A DNA stretch of 12,611 nt, from positions 1 to 12,611 of the forward strand of contig JAQUXG010000018.1 of NCBI GenBank assembly GCA_028692515.1, given 5' to 3'. Shown in pieces: positions 1 through 6,633 of this stretch (its first letter is position 1; each line of letters opens with the position of its first letter). The stretch is from Kiritimatiellales bacterium (GTDB lineage: Bacteria > Verrucomicrobiota > Kiritimatiellia > Kiritimatiellales > Tichowtungiaceae). The notes beneath the pieces were generated by a model. That model had not been told where the DNA came from, ran no database searches, and saw only the letters and a program-made list of their open reading frames with translations. Both the position numbers and the translations under genes were made by a program.

Positions 1-654
1 GGAAGTGCCAACCGCCTGACCTCCACCGATCCGCGCGTGATGCTTCATCTGCTTGGCCTGAGTTTTGATTTCCCGTTCCGCCACTGGGATCAGCTTGCCA
101 ATCGCTACGGCTATGCGCTGGAGGAAATCAACCCGACCCTCGAGAACGTGTACTGGTGGAACCTTCAGGGCGATGTGTTGATGGAAAAACGGGCGCGGCG
201 CGATTTCTCCGCCGATTTGAATAACTGGCGTTATCTTGAAACCATTCCGGCCCCTGTCATTGAACCGGTGATGATAGAAGAGCCTGCACCTGAAGCGGCG
301 ACTGCCGCGCCAGGCGCCACCGATGTTGATATCACCGCAAGACCCGCATCAGAAAAAGCCGAACCGATTCCTGCGGTGGAGTCCGCCCCGGTTGAGCCAG
401 CCGCCGCTCCCATGCCCGCGCCAATCGCCGAATCCGCCCCGGATGCCCCTGTCGTAGAAACGCCGGCCCCACCGGTCGCAATCGAAGAAACAGTGGAATC
501 CGTCCCGGCAGTGGACATCGCCGCAGAACCCGAAGTTCCGGCAGTAGCGCCGACGGAAACAATTGTTGCCGATCCTTTCTCAGCAGACGAAATTCCGGCG
601 GCTGAAATTGTTGTTCCGGCAGAACCGAAAAAATCCTGGTGGAAGATTTTCTAA
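1..654 (+). CDS. 3' part of an unrecognised protein with a Pro/Ala/Glu-rich tail
   Basis: The frame is open from base 1 to the TAA at 652-654, so the gene probably starts upstream of the window; the ATG at 37 has no ribosome binding site before it and is likely internal. The first ~80 visible residues look globular and rich in aromatics (LGLSFDFPFRHWDQLANRYG, NVYWWNLQGD). The next ~125 residues are a low-complexity stretch of Pro, Ala, Glu and Val (APVEPAAAPMPAPIAE and similar), probably disordered and possibly a spacer. The protein ends in the basic, aromatic KKSWWKIF. No catalytic motif is visible and I do not recognise the family. The stop codon overlaps the next start by one base (TAATG), which suggests one transcript and translational coupling with the lipoprotein gene that follows. 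Confidence 0.75.
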   Translation, partial: GSANRLTSTDPRVMLHLLGLSFDFPFRHWDQLANRYGYALEEINPTLENVYWWNLQGDVLMEKRARRDFSADLNNWRYLETIPAPVIEPVMIEEPAPEAATAAPGATDVDITARPASEKAEPIPAVESAPVEPAAAPMPAPIAESAPDAPVVETPAPPVAIEETVESVPAVDIAAEPEVPAVAPTETIVADPFSADEIPAAEIVVPAEPKKSWWKIF

Positions 655-977
655 TGAAACCCGTGCTGGTTTTCTTTGCTCTGCTACTCGCCGGATGCTC
701 CTCCCCCCAGCGAGAACCGCAGACGTTTACCGTCTCGCCCATGATGGCTACTGCCTATACCGGCGGAGAGATGATTATCACCTGGAAGGCAAAGGTTGAC
801 GAAACCTACACCATCTACTTCACAGATGCTCCGCGCGGGAAACTTCCGGACTGGAAACCGCTTCCGCAGGCAAACGGCTTGAAAGGCACGGGGCAACAGA
901 TTACCGTCCGTGACAAAGTTGACTCAGAAGACCAGCGGCGCTACAGATTGCTGGCTGACGACCAGAAGCCCTACTGA
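654..977 (+). CDS. Small lipoprotein of unknown function
   Basis: 107 residues. The N-terminus MKPVLVFFALLLAGC is a signal peptide with a lipobox (L-A-G-C, lipidated Cys15), so the product should be a membrane-anchored lipoprotein. An in-frame ATG exists at 639, but the ATG at 654 puts Lys right after Met as expected for a signal peptide and has GGAAG about 8 nt upstream, so I chose 654. The mature part (about 90 residues) alternates short polar and hydrophobic runs (GGEMIITWKAKV, ETYTIYFTDA, QQITVRDKV, RRYRLLADD), which reads like a small beta-sandwich of Ig/FN3 type; that fold is an inference. It overlaps the upstream gene by 1 nt. Its 3' end overlaps the convergent gene on the other strand by 7 nt. 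Confidence 0.82.
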   Translation: MKPVLVFFALLLAGCSSPQREPQTFTVSPMMATAYTGGEMIITWKAKVDETYTIYFTDAPRGKLPDWKPLPQANGLKGTGQQITVRDKVDSEDQRRYRLLADDQKPY

Positions 978-1903
978 TCGGCTGTCCGGAATACCGCAAT
1001 AACCGGGCGGTGATCGGACGCCTCATAAGTTAACGGATCACGCACTACGCAGGTCTGCTCGCGCACCACCTCGGGGAACATTCCGTCGCTGACGAAAAAA
1101 TAATCAAACCGGCTGAAGCTGTCTGTTGAAGCCTGAAAACAGGTCCAGACATCCCCCGCTGAATCGACCGGCCGCAAATCAGTCATCTCCCCGCCGCGCC
1201 GACCGCCCACTTCGCGCAACGCTGCAGAATTGCAGTCGTCATTGAGGTCGCCTGCCACCAGCAGGTTGACACCCGGATTCTCTTCAAGGATTTCCCGGAC
1301 AATCTTATTGAGGAGGCGCGCCTCGTTGCGGCGCATCTCCGTTTGCCCAAGCGGACTGTATACCTTCGATTTTAAATGCGCGGCCAGCAGGCGGAAGCGA
1401 TAGTCCGGGTTCACTTGAATTTCGACATCCAGAAAACCGCGCGTCACCGGAATCTTCGCTTCGCCAATACTATAAACCTCATTCGTATGATTTTGAATCG
1501 ACACAATTGGAAACCGGCTCAACACCGCCAGATTCACTTCAAAGCGACCGCGCTCCAGTAACTCGGCATACGGATAATTCAGTCCTGCCGCCTGCAAATC
1601 GAAACGGAACTGTGTAAAGATTGCCGAATCACCCATTTCCTGAACCGACAGCACATCCGGCTTCTCTTTGGCAATCAGTAGCAATGCAGCACGACGTTCA
1701 CTTTCAGGCTTCGGATCATTCAGCTCCCCGCCGCCGTCACGATCCATCAGTGCATACTGACGCAGGTTATACGTCATCACAGAAAATGTCCCGGCGGGCT
1801 TCGGCGGCCGGTCACAACCGGTCAGCACAGCCAGAAAAAGCATCAGATAAAACCGGCAGAAAAACACCCTGCACGGTTCAATGTGATATATGCCTCGCTT
1901 CAT
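971..1903 (-). CDS. Endonuclease/exonuclease/phosphatase-family lipoprotein
   Basis: 310 residues from the ATG at 1903, chosen because GGAAG lies about 5 nt upstream; a longer frame reaches 1954 without such a site. The N-terminus is a basic segment plus a hydrophobic run ending in the lipobox LTGC (Cys30), so the enzyme should be exported and lipid-anchored. The EEP (DNase I/AP endonuclease/sphingomyelinase-like) signature is complete: MTYNLR (Asn46), SVQEM (metal-binding Glu89), AAHLKS (His176), AGDLND (Asp219, Asn221), FDYFFV, and SDHRPV (Asp297-His298). This family hydrolyses phosphodiesters or phosphomonoesters with Mg2+; the substrate cannot be read from the sequence. An exported lipoprotein form suggests extracytoplasmic nucleic acid, phospholipid or other phosphoester turnover. 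It is divergent from the amidase gene (66 bp between starts) and convergent with the small lipoprotein gene. Confidence 0.9.
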   Translation of the reverse strand: MKRGIYHIEPCRVFFCRFYLMLFLAVLTGCDRPPKPAGTFSVMTYNLRQYALMDRDGGGELNDPKPESERRAALLLIAKEKPDVLSVQEMGDSAIFTQFRFDLQAAGLNYPYAELLERGRFEVNLAVLSRFPIVSIQNHTNEVYSIGEAKIPVTRGFLDVEIQVNPDYRFRLLAAHLKSKVYSPLGQTEMRRNEARLLNKIVREILEENPGVNLLVAGDLNDDCNSAALREVGGRRGGEMTDLRPVDSAGDVWTCFQASTDSFSRFDYFFVSDGMFPEVVREQTCVVRDPLTYEASDHRPVIAVFRTADQ

Positions 1904-1969
1904 GGATTCTTCCGTGGTAACTGTTTTCCGGACTATACAAATGAGCTCCTGCACTTAAAAGGTTATTTC
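1904..1969. promoter_or_regulatory. Divergent promoter region between EEP lipoprotein and amidase genes
   Basis: This 66-bp gap must hold the start signals of two divergent genes. On the minus strand TTTTAA (1955-1960) and TATAGT (1932-1937) are separated by 17 nt, a plausible but weak sigma70-type promoter for the EEP gene. On the plus strand TATACA (1934-1939) could be a -10 box for the amidase, with only a poor -35 match near 1910. The two -10 boxes share bases, so the two promoters would compete. AAGG at 1959-1962 serves as the amidase ribosome binding site. Read by eye only. Confidence 0.35.
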
Positions 1970-2962
1970 ATGCGTCGAAAAAAAGCTCTCCTCCTGTTAA
2001 CCGCAAGCCTGCTGACCGTGCTAACGGCCACGCCCTCCTTTGCCGCCGTCCGCACCATCACGTCGCGCGGAAAAAGCTACGCTCCCCTCGCCAACATCGC
2101 CGCATACTATGGAATGACTTCTTCTGAACCGGCAAAAAGACGGGTTCGACTACAGAACAAATGGAATAAAATTGAATTTCAAACCGACTCCCGCAACGTC
2201 TGGATCAACGGAACGCTCGTCCTGCTCAGCGAACCGGCCCGCAAAGTCGGCTGGCAGTGGGCCATCGACACCACCGACTTCAACAAAACCATCGAACCGG
2301 CCGTCCGCCCGCAGGAATTCCTGAAAACCGCCGGAACCCGCACCGTCGTTCTCGACCCCGGCCACGGAGGCAACGATAAAGGCACAAGCAGTCCGCGCAA
2401 CGTACAGGAAAAGCTGGTCGTGCTGGATGTCTCCAAACGGGTTAAATCCAAGCTGGAAGCCTGCGGAATCAACGTGAAACTCACCCGCGAAAGCGACAGC
2501 GCACTCGACCTCTCCGCACGCTGCCGCAAAGCCGCCGCGCTCAAAGCCGATCTATTCATCAGCATCCACGCCAACGCAACCGCCAACCGCAGTGTGCGCG
2601 GCACCGAAACCTTTGTCCTCTCCCTGCCCGGTCGCTACAGCAGCAACTCCTACGGAAGCGGGAAGCCGCCCGTCAGCGTCAACACAGGCAACCGCTACGA
2701 CATCGCCAACCTGGCGCTCGGATTCCGCATCCATCAAAATCTCGTCAAAGCCACCGGACAGGAAGATCGCGGAGTCAAACGCGCCCGTTTTGAAGTATTG
2801 CGTGATGCCCCCTGCCCCGCATCGCTGGTTGAAATCGCGTTCCTCAGTAATGCCAAAGATGAAGCCATGGCCATCGACCCGGCCGGACGCGACCGGATGG
2901 CCCGAGGAATCGCCGACGGCATCGTCGCCTACCTCGCCGACGTCAACCGCGCAAAGAAATAA
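1970..2962 (+). CDS. N-acetylmuramoyl-L-alanine amidase (Amidase_3, AmiC-like), exported
   Basis: 330 residues from the ATG at 1970, which begins a classical signal peptide (MRRKK, hydrophobic core, cleavage after PSFAA near residue 26) and has AAGG 7 nt upstream; the frame also reaches 1883, but that extension would bury the signal. Residues ~27-110 resemble the small beta-rich N-domain found before amidases (copper amine oxidase N-like). Residues ~123-325 are the catalytic Amidase_3 domain: LDPGHGG (His132), Glu147, SIHAN (His200) as Zn ligands, and the catalytic Glu288 in SLVEIAFLSN. It cleaves the amide bond between MurNAc and the stem peptide in the periplasm, for cell separation or wall turnover. 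I see no LysM or AMIN domain. The last 20 bp overlap the end of the convergent helicase-nuclease gene. Confidence 0.95.
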   Translation: MRRKKALLLLTASLLTVLTATPSFAAVRTITSRGKSYAPLANIAAYYGMTSSEPAKRRVRLQNKWNKIEFQTDSRNVWINGTLVLLSEPARKVGWQWAIDTTDFNKTIEPAVRPQEFLKTAGTRTVVLDPGHGGNDKGTSSPRNVQEKLVVLDVSKRVKSKLEACGINVKLTRESDSALDLSARCRKAAALKADLFISIHANATANRSVRGTETFVLSLPGRYSSNSYGSGKPPVSVNTGNRYDIANLALGFRIHQNLVKATGQEDRGVKRARFEVLRDAPCPASLVEIAFLSNAKDEAMAIDPAGRDRMARGIADGIVAYLADVNRAKK

Positions 2963-5900
2963 CCTTCACCGTTTCGCCGATCAGGATCAGTCTCGCAGAA
3001 ACCTCCGAATCCGGGTTCAGCTTTTCAATCGCCTCTTTATAGGCCGACAGTTGCGGCGAATAGGTTTCTAAAGCCGTATCAAGCGATTCATTCGTAAACT
3101 TGTAATCGAAAATTTTCCAACCATTAGAAAATTCCGCCAGCAGATCAATCGTTCCGTCGAGAATCAGGTCGCCGCGCTTCAGCACAAACGGGTGCTCCGC
3201 AAACAGCGAGACCGCGCCGGCGGTTTCGGCCCGAAGCACCTCTCGGGCGGCTTCGAGTTGCTTAATCAGCAACTCATCCCCGCCGCCGAAAAGCCGGACG
3301 AGTTCCGGAATATCTCCAGACCATCCATTCTTCGCCAGCTCTTCGAGAGCGACATGCCCAGCGGTTCCGTACAGAGTCGAATTGCCTGCTTCTGAACTCC
3401 GAACGCTGAACTCTGACCTTTTTTCAACCAGACTCGTCACGGGCTTACGTTCGAGACCTTTTTGAATTTCCAAAGGCTGAAAATTAACCTCCTGCCTAAA
3501 GCCTAAAGCCTCAGGCTTAAAGCCTTCACGTTCCGGTATCTCTGCAAAACTCAACGTTCGTAAAATATCCGGTGACGCGCTAGCCAGAAATCCTGCCGCC
3601 AGTTTTTTCCAACCTTTGGAATCTTTAGTGCCCGCTCCGGAAAGAACGACGAGATCGCGGGCGCGGGTCATCGCCACATAAAACACATTGGTCGACTCCA
3701 GATCGCGCACCCCTTTATCCGCCTCGCGCGCCGCGTCCCAGCCGGGGCTCTTCACTTTATCGCCGGACAGACCGGAAATATTCATCTCCAGCGTACCTTT
3801 CGGAGAAAACATCGCAAAGCCAGGCTCGGTCAAATCGCCGAAACTAATGTCCGGCACAAAACAGACGCGCTTTGTCAGTCCTTTTGCGGCATGAACCGTC
3901 ATGATCGTCACGGCATTTTGCGCCGGATCGGGAAGCAACGCTTCCGCCGCACCGCTGCGCGGCGGAGTTTGAATATACTTTTCAAACAGCCGCACCACAT
4001 CGGGAAGAAGCACCTGCCCGCCGCGCTCGGCGGCGCGAATCCAGTCGAGTGCCTTTTTAAAATTCGCCAACTTCTGTTCGCCGCCCGGAAGTCCGGCCAG
4101 ATGCGCATCGAAGGCGGTTTCGCGCACCATTTCACGAATCAACTGTGACGCCGGTTTTTCTCCAATCATTGCGCGGTAACGCAAAAGCCGCTCCGCCGCC
4201 AGCTTAGGGGTCAGTCTAGGGGTCAGTCCTTTGATGTTTGTGTTTTTCGAATCCACTAATATCAAAGGACTGACCCCTAGACTGACCCCTAGACTGACCC
4301 CTGGACCTAGATTGAAAAACTGCTTCCGCAGGATTTCGTGATCAAAGGTTTCGCCATCCCAGCCGAGCCGGACGATTTCATCATCGGTCAGACTCGCAAA
4401 CGGAGAGCGCAGAAAACCAACCAGCGCCAGATCGTTGGACGGCTCGCAAAGCACCTGCAGAAAAAGAAGCAGATCGCGCACCTCCTGCTGCTCAAACAGT
4501 GCCTTGCCCTTGCCGCCGCTGGTGTAGGGAATCCCTGCGTCGCGCAGTGCTTTTTCAAGAGCGTCCTGATGCGTCGAGCGTTTCAGAAGAATCAGAATGT
4601 CGCCAAAGTTGAACGGTTCGTTTTCGACAAATGTTTTCCCGTTATGTCCGAACCCTGGACGCCACTCCTCGCCGCCGTCAACCAACAGACGGATACGCCG
4701 CGCGACCGCCGCCATTTCTTCTTCGGTTGAACTCTCTTCGCTATCCATCCATTCAACACACGGTTTTTCACCGGAGGGAGAATCCTGCGGCTCGAGGGCA
4801 TCGTAGGAATTGTACACTCCGCCGAACAATGCATTGACGGCCTCAATCACCCGTCCGTTGCTGCGATAGCTTTTTTTCAGATCAACCCGTTTTTGCCCGC
4901 CGCGCTGTTCCATCGCCGATTCGAGATCGGGCATGACATTCGGATCAGCGCTGCGCCAGGCGTAGATCGACTGCTTTTTATCGCCGCAGATCACCAGATT
5001 CACATTGCGGGTCCAGAGCGCCTCGATCACCTCGCACTGAACACGCGAGGTGTCCTGTACTTCGTCGACGATCATCCAGTTGAACAGCGGCTCATCAAAA
5101 AATTTATTCTTCAATACGTCGCGCGCCAATAGAAGCTGATCGCCAAAGTCCACGCCATCGCGCGCGCGCTTGGCCTCCGTGAAACCGCGCGCACAACCCG
5201 ATAAACAGCGCGCGAACGCTTGAAATTTATCAATATTCTGCGCATAAAACGTTTCGGTCAGAAAACGTTCTTTCAATGCCGCCAACGCATCAGAGATTTC
5301 CTTCATCTCCTTTCCTGTAAAGCGGGTCAGCCCGTCAAAGTTTCCAATGTCTGGAAAATTCTGAAGGATTTTTTCCAAGGTTTGGAAAACTCCAGCGGCC
5401 TTGGCGGGCAGTCCGCGGTCGGCTTCGATCGACCGAAGCTGCTCGTAGATTTTACAAAACTCTTTTTCGCCGACGGTACGATCCGGCGGAGGAAGCATCG
5501 CTTCGGCACGACTTAAATCAAGGCCGCGGCTGGCGGCTTTTTCGAGTAATGAACGAATCGTGCTGATCAGGCTGTATTCGTGGTCGCCGAGCACTGAAAT
5601 GCCCGCGCAGAATTCGCGAAAGTCAGCGCCATTTTCCAAGCATTGGAAAATTTCGGCCTTGAGCACCTCATCGAGGAGCGCATCGCGGGCCTCATTTTCC
5701 AAGGTTTGGAAATTCGGCGAAAGTCCAAGCTCCAGCGCATATTCGCGGAGCAGCCCGGCGCAAAAGGCGTGGATGGTGGAAATGTGCGCGGCGGGCAGCG
5801 AGCGCAAAACACGGCGCGCGCGGTCGGCCTGTTCATCGGTTTCGGTTTTCTCGGCGGCCAGCATTTTTTCCGAGACGCGCTGGCGCAGTTCGGCGGCGGC

Positions 5901-6059
5901 GTTGTCGGTAAAGGTCATCAAAAGAATTTTTTCGGGCGGAACCGGCTGTCGATTCGGCGGTAAATGCTCATGTTCGCGGCCCAGCACCAGCGCGGTATAG
6001 ATCTCCGTGACCTGCCAGGTCTTGCCGGTTCCCGCCGATGCATTGAAAATCAGGTTCAT
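2943..6059 (-). CDS. AddA/RecB-like UvrD-family helicase with C-terminal PD-(D/E)xK nuclease
   Basis: 1038 residues. SF1A helicase motifs in order: Walker A NASAGTGKT (6-14), motif Ia MTFTDNAAAELRQR, STIHAFC (95-100), motif II DEVQDT (332-337), motif III GDKKQSIYAWR (359-369), motif IV SYRS (397-400), motif V VHAAKGL (722-728), motif VI YVAMTRARD (794-802). The C-terminus is a RecB-type nuclease: His902, DGTID (968-972), DYK (985-987), QLSAY (1003-1007). All key residues are present, so it should be an active helicase-nuclease processing DNA ends for recombination. AddA proteins usually act with AddB encoded next door; no AddB is seen here. The gene carries five TTCCAANNNTTGGAA-type palindromes, an in-frame hairpin insertion (residues ~586-619) and heptamer repeats in the linker (~844-889). 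Its start has no clear Shine-Dalgarno; dtd ends 50 bp upstream, so it is probably co-transcribed. It may be better called a generic UvrD-helicase/PD-DExK protein. Confidence 0.93.
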   Translation of the reverse strand: MNLIFNASAGTGKTWQVTEIYTALVLGREHEHLPPNRQPVPPEKILLMTFTDNAAAELRQRVSEKMLAAEKTETDEQADRARRVLRSLPAAHISTIHAFCAGLLREYALELGLSPNFQTLENEARDALLDEVLKAEIFQCLENGADFREFCAGISVLGDHEYSLISTIRSLLEKAASRGLDLSRAEAMLPPPDRTVGEKEFCKIYEQLRSIEADRGLPAKAAGVFQTLEKILQNFPDIGNFDGLTRFTGKEMKEISDALAALKERFLTETFYAQNIDKFQAFARCLSGCARGFTEAKRARDGVDFGDQLLLARDVLKNKFFDEPLFNWMIVDEVQDTSRVQCEVIEALWTRNVNLVICGDKKQSIYAWRSADPNVMPDLESAMEQRGGQKRVDLKKSYRSNGRVIEAVNALFGGVYNSYDALEPQDSPSGEKPCVEWMDSEESSTEEEMAAVARRIRLLVDGGEEWRPGFGHNGKTFVENEPFNFGDILILLKRSTHQDALEKALRDAGIPYTSGGKGKALFEQQEVRDLLLFLQVLCEPSNDLALVGFLRSPFASLTDDEIVRLGWDGETFDHEILRKQFFNLGPGVSLGVSLGVSPLILVDSKNTNIKGLTPRLTPKLAAERLLRYRAMIGEKPASQLIREMVRETAFDAHLAGLPGGEQKLANFKKALDWIRAAERGGQVLLPDVVRLFEKYIQTPPRSGAAEALLPDPAQNAVTIMTVHAAKGLTKRVCFVPDISFGDLTEPGFAMFSPKGTLEMNISGLSGDKVKSPGWDAAREADKGVRDLESTNVFYVAMTRARDLVVLSGAGTKDSKGWKKLAAGFLASASPDILRTLSFAEIPEREGFKPEALGFRQEVNFQPLEIQKGLERKPVTSLVEKRSEFSVRSSEAGNSTLYGTAGHVALEELAKNGWSGDIPELVRLFGGGDELLIKQLEAAREVLRAETAGAVSLFAEHPFVLKRGDLILDGTIDLLAEFSNGWKIFDYKFTNESLDTALETYSPQLSAYKEAIEKLNPDSEVSARLILIGETVKVISLRG
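3115..3129. repeat. Possible degenerate TTCCAANNNTTGGAA copy
   Basis: TTCCAA-CCA-TTAGAA, one mismatch to the family, inside the nuclease domain of the helicase gene (EFSNGWKIFDYK). Because these residues adjoin the conserved DYK motif the match may be accidental. Confidence 0.3.
3394..3421. repeat. Heptamer repeat, TGAACTC type
   Basis: Four consecutive 7-mers: TGAACTC, CGAACGC, TGAACTC, TGACCTT. They lie in the helicase gene, in the linker between motif VI and the nuclease domain, and encode part of KRSEFSVRSSE. The linker is the least conserved part of the protein, so the patch looks like a tolerated repeat insertion. Confidence 0.6.
3468..3482. repeat. Degenerate TTCCAANNNTTGGAA copy
   Basis: TTCCAA-AGG-CTGAAA: one half perfect, the other with two mismatches. 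Read on the gene strand it gives FQPLE, the same phase as the FQxLE copies elsewhere, which supports descent from a full copy. It sits in the linker between the two heptamer patches. Confidence 0.4.
3494..3528. repeat. Heptamer repeat, GCCTAAA type, with inverted core
   Basis: Five consecutive 7-mers: GCCTAAA, GCCTAAA, GCCTCAG, GCTTAAA, GCCTTCA. The middle contains the inverted repeat AAGCCT-C-AGGCTT. It lies in the helicase-nuclease linker and encodes the segment around EGFKPEALGFRQ. Confidence 0.6.
3607..3621. repeat. TTCCAANNNTTGGAA palindrome (spacer CCT)
   Basis: Perfect 6-bp arms. Inside the helicase gene, where it is read as SKGWK (residues 814-818), a different codon phase from the FQxLE copies. 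Confidence 0.8.
4205..4304. repeat. In-frame inverted-repeat element of GGGGTCAGT units (REP/MITE-like)
   Basis: The left arm 4205-4235 and right arm 4261-4291 are perfect reverse complements over 31 bp, with a 25-nt AT-rich loop. GGGGTCAGT occurs twice on the left (4207, 4219) and its complement ACTGACCCC three times on the right (4269, 4281, 4293), always at a 12-bp period. Twelve bases equal four codons, so unit gain or loss keeps frame. In the helicase protein it encodes LGVSLGVSLGVSP and GLTPRLTPKL, repeats unlike the rest of the domain. Hairpins of short GGGTCAG-like repeats are often associated with RAYT (Y1) transposases; none is encoded in this window, so mobilisation in trans would be needed. 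Confidence 0.85.
5342..5356. repeat. TTCCAANNNTTGGAA palindrome, one mismatch (spacer TGT)
   Basis: TTCCAA-TGT-CTGGAA in the helicase gene, 31 bp from the next copy. It is read in the third codon phase (FPDIGN, residues 235-240). Confidence 0.7.
5373..5387. repeat. TTCCAANNNTTGGAA palindrome (spacer GGT)
   Basis: Perfect arms, in the helicase gene, read as FQTLE (residues 225-229). Confidence 0.85.
5634..5648. repeat. TTCCAANNNTTGGAA palindrome (spacer GCA)
   Basis: Perfect arms, in the helicase gene, read as FQCLE (residues 138-142). It is 63 bp from the next copy. Confidence 0.85.
5697..5711. repeat. TTCCAANNNTTGGAA palindrome (spacer GGT)
   Basis: Perfect arms, in the helicase gene, read as FQTLE (residues 117-121). 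The 15-mer is identical to the copy at 5373-5387. Confidence 0.85.
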
Positions 6060-6081
6060 GTCGGTGGATTATGAACAGAAG

Positions 6082-6096
6082 TTCCAAGGATTGGAA
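6082..6096. repeat. TTCCAANNNTTGGAA palindrome, intergenic (spacer GGA)
   Basis: Perfect arms in the 50-bp gap between the dtd stop (6110) and the helicase start (6059). In the mRNA it would form a short hairpin 22 nt before the helicase start codon, in a leader that lacks a clear Shine-Dalgarno. Confidence 0.85.
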
Positions 6097-6109
6097 GAGT
6101 GAAGCTTTC

Positions 6110-6556
6110 TCAGCGGCCGGTGCTTTCGAGAATCAGCGTGACTGGGCCGTCGTTGATGAGACTGACTTCCATTTCCGCCTGAAAGATTCCGGTTTCAACA
6201 CGCAGTCCGGATTCGCGGAGGCGGCTGATGTATTCTTTGTACAGTTCACGCCCTTTCTCCGGCGGGGCGGCGTCAATGTAGCTTGGGCGATTACCTTTTT
6301 TGCAGTCGCCGTACAGCGTGAACTGGCTGACCGCCAGAATAGTTCCGCCGCATTCGAGCACCGAGCGGTTCATGACGCCGTTGTCATCGTCAAAGATCCG
6401 TAGATTCGCCGTCTTCTTCGCCAGATGAGCGGCATCGGCAGCGGTGTCGTTATGTGATACGCCGACTAAAACCAAAAGGCCGTCGCCGATCTGGCCGACG
6501 GTTTCCCCGTCAACGCTTACAGAGGCGGCCTTAACACGTTGAATGACAACTTTCAT
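6110..6556 (-). CDS. dtd: D-aminoacyl-tRNA deacylase (Dtd)
   Basis: 148 residues, the usual full length. It hydrolyses D-aminoacyl-tRNAs (and mischarged Gly-tRNA(Ala)) in the cytoplasm, a proofreading step of translation. The [18 protein letters not shown] start is typical of the family. Both signature motifs are present: SQFTL (77-81), followed by the basic KKGNRPSY, and the Gly-cisPro loop NDGPVT (135-140), which gives chiral selectivity. It lies 77 bp after the ABC-class ATPase gene and 50 bp before the helicase-nuclease, all on the minus strand, so the three are probably one transcript. I see no functional reason for the grouping beyond housekeeping and genome upkeep. Confidence 0.97.
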   Translation of the reverse strand: MKVVIQRVKAASVSVDGETVGQIGDGLLVLVGVSHNDTAADAAHLAKKTANLRIFDDDNGVMNRSVLECGGTILAVSQFTLYGDCKKGNRPSYIDAAPPEKGRELYKEYISRLRESGLRVETGIFQAEMEVSLINDGPVTLILESTGR

Positions 6557-6626
6557 GTCGAAGGTCTTAAAGTCAAAGGTCGAAAGTCAGGAATAATCCG
6601 CGACTTTCGACCTTCAGACATTTGAC
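6557..6626. repeat. GTC-heptamer repeat forming an inverted repeat between ATPase and dtd genes
   Basis: GTC recurs at 6557, 6564, 6572, 6579 and 6586, and its complement GAC at 6602, 6609, 6617 and 6624, so steps are 7 or 8 nt on each side. The arms AAGGTCGAAAGTC (6576-6588) and GACTTTCGACCTT (6602-6614) are perfect complements over 13 bp with a 13-nt loop. It fills nearly the whole 77-bp gap. No T-run follows, so it is not a canonical terminator; an mRNA-stability hairpin or a mobile repeat is more likely. Confidence 0.75.
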
Positions 6627-6633
6627 GATCCTC

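Noticed and set aside
231..742. Long minus-strand open frames opposite the Pro/Ala-rich gene end
   Set aside because: They arise from the GC-rich, proline/alanine-biased codons of the plus-strand gene; their proteins are low-complexity Ala/Gly/Ser or Arg-rich with no recognisable feature.
4205..4304. CRISPR-like or transcription terminator reading of the GGGGTCAGT repeats
   Set aside because: Units are 12 bp without unique spacers, and the hairpin is inside an open reading frame with no T-run, so neither fits.
6602..6626. Rho-independent terminator after the ABC-class ATPase gene
   Set aside because: The stem is good but no run of T follows on the minus strand, and the fold is explained by heptamer repeats.
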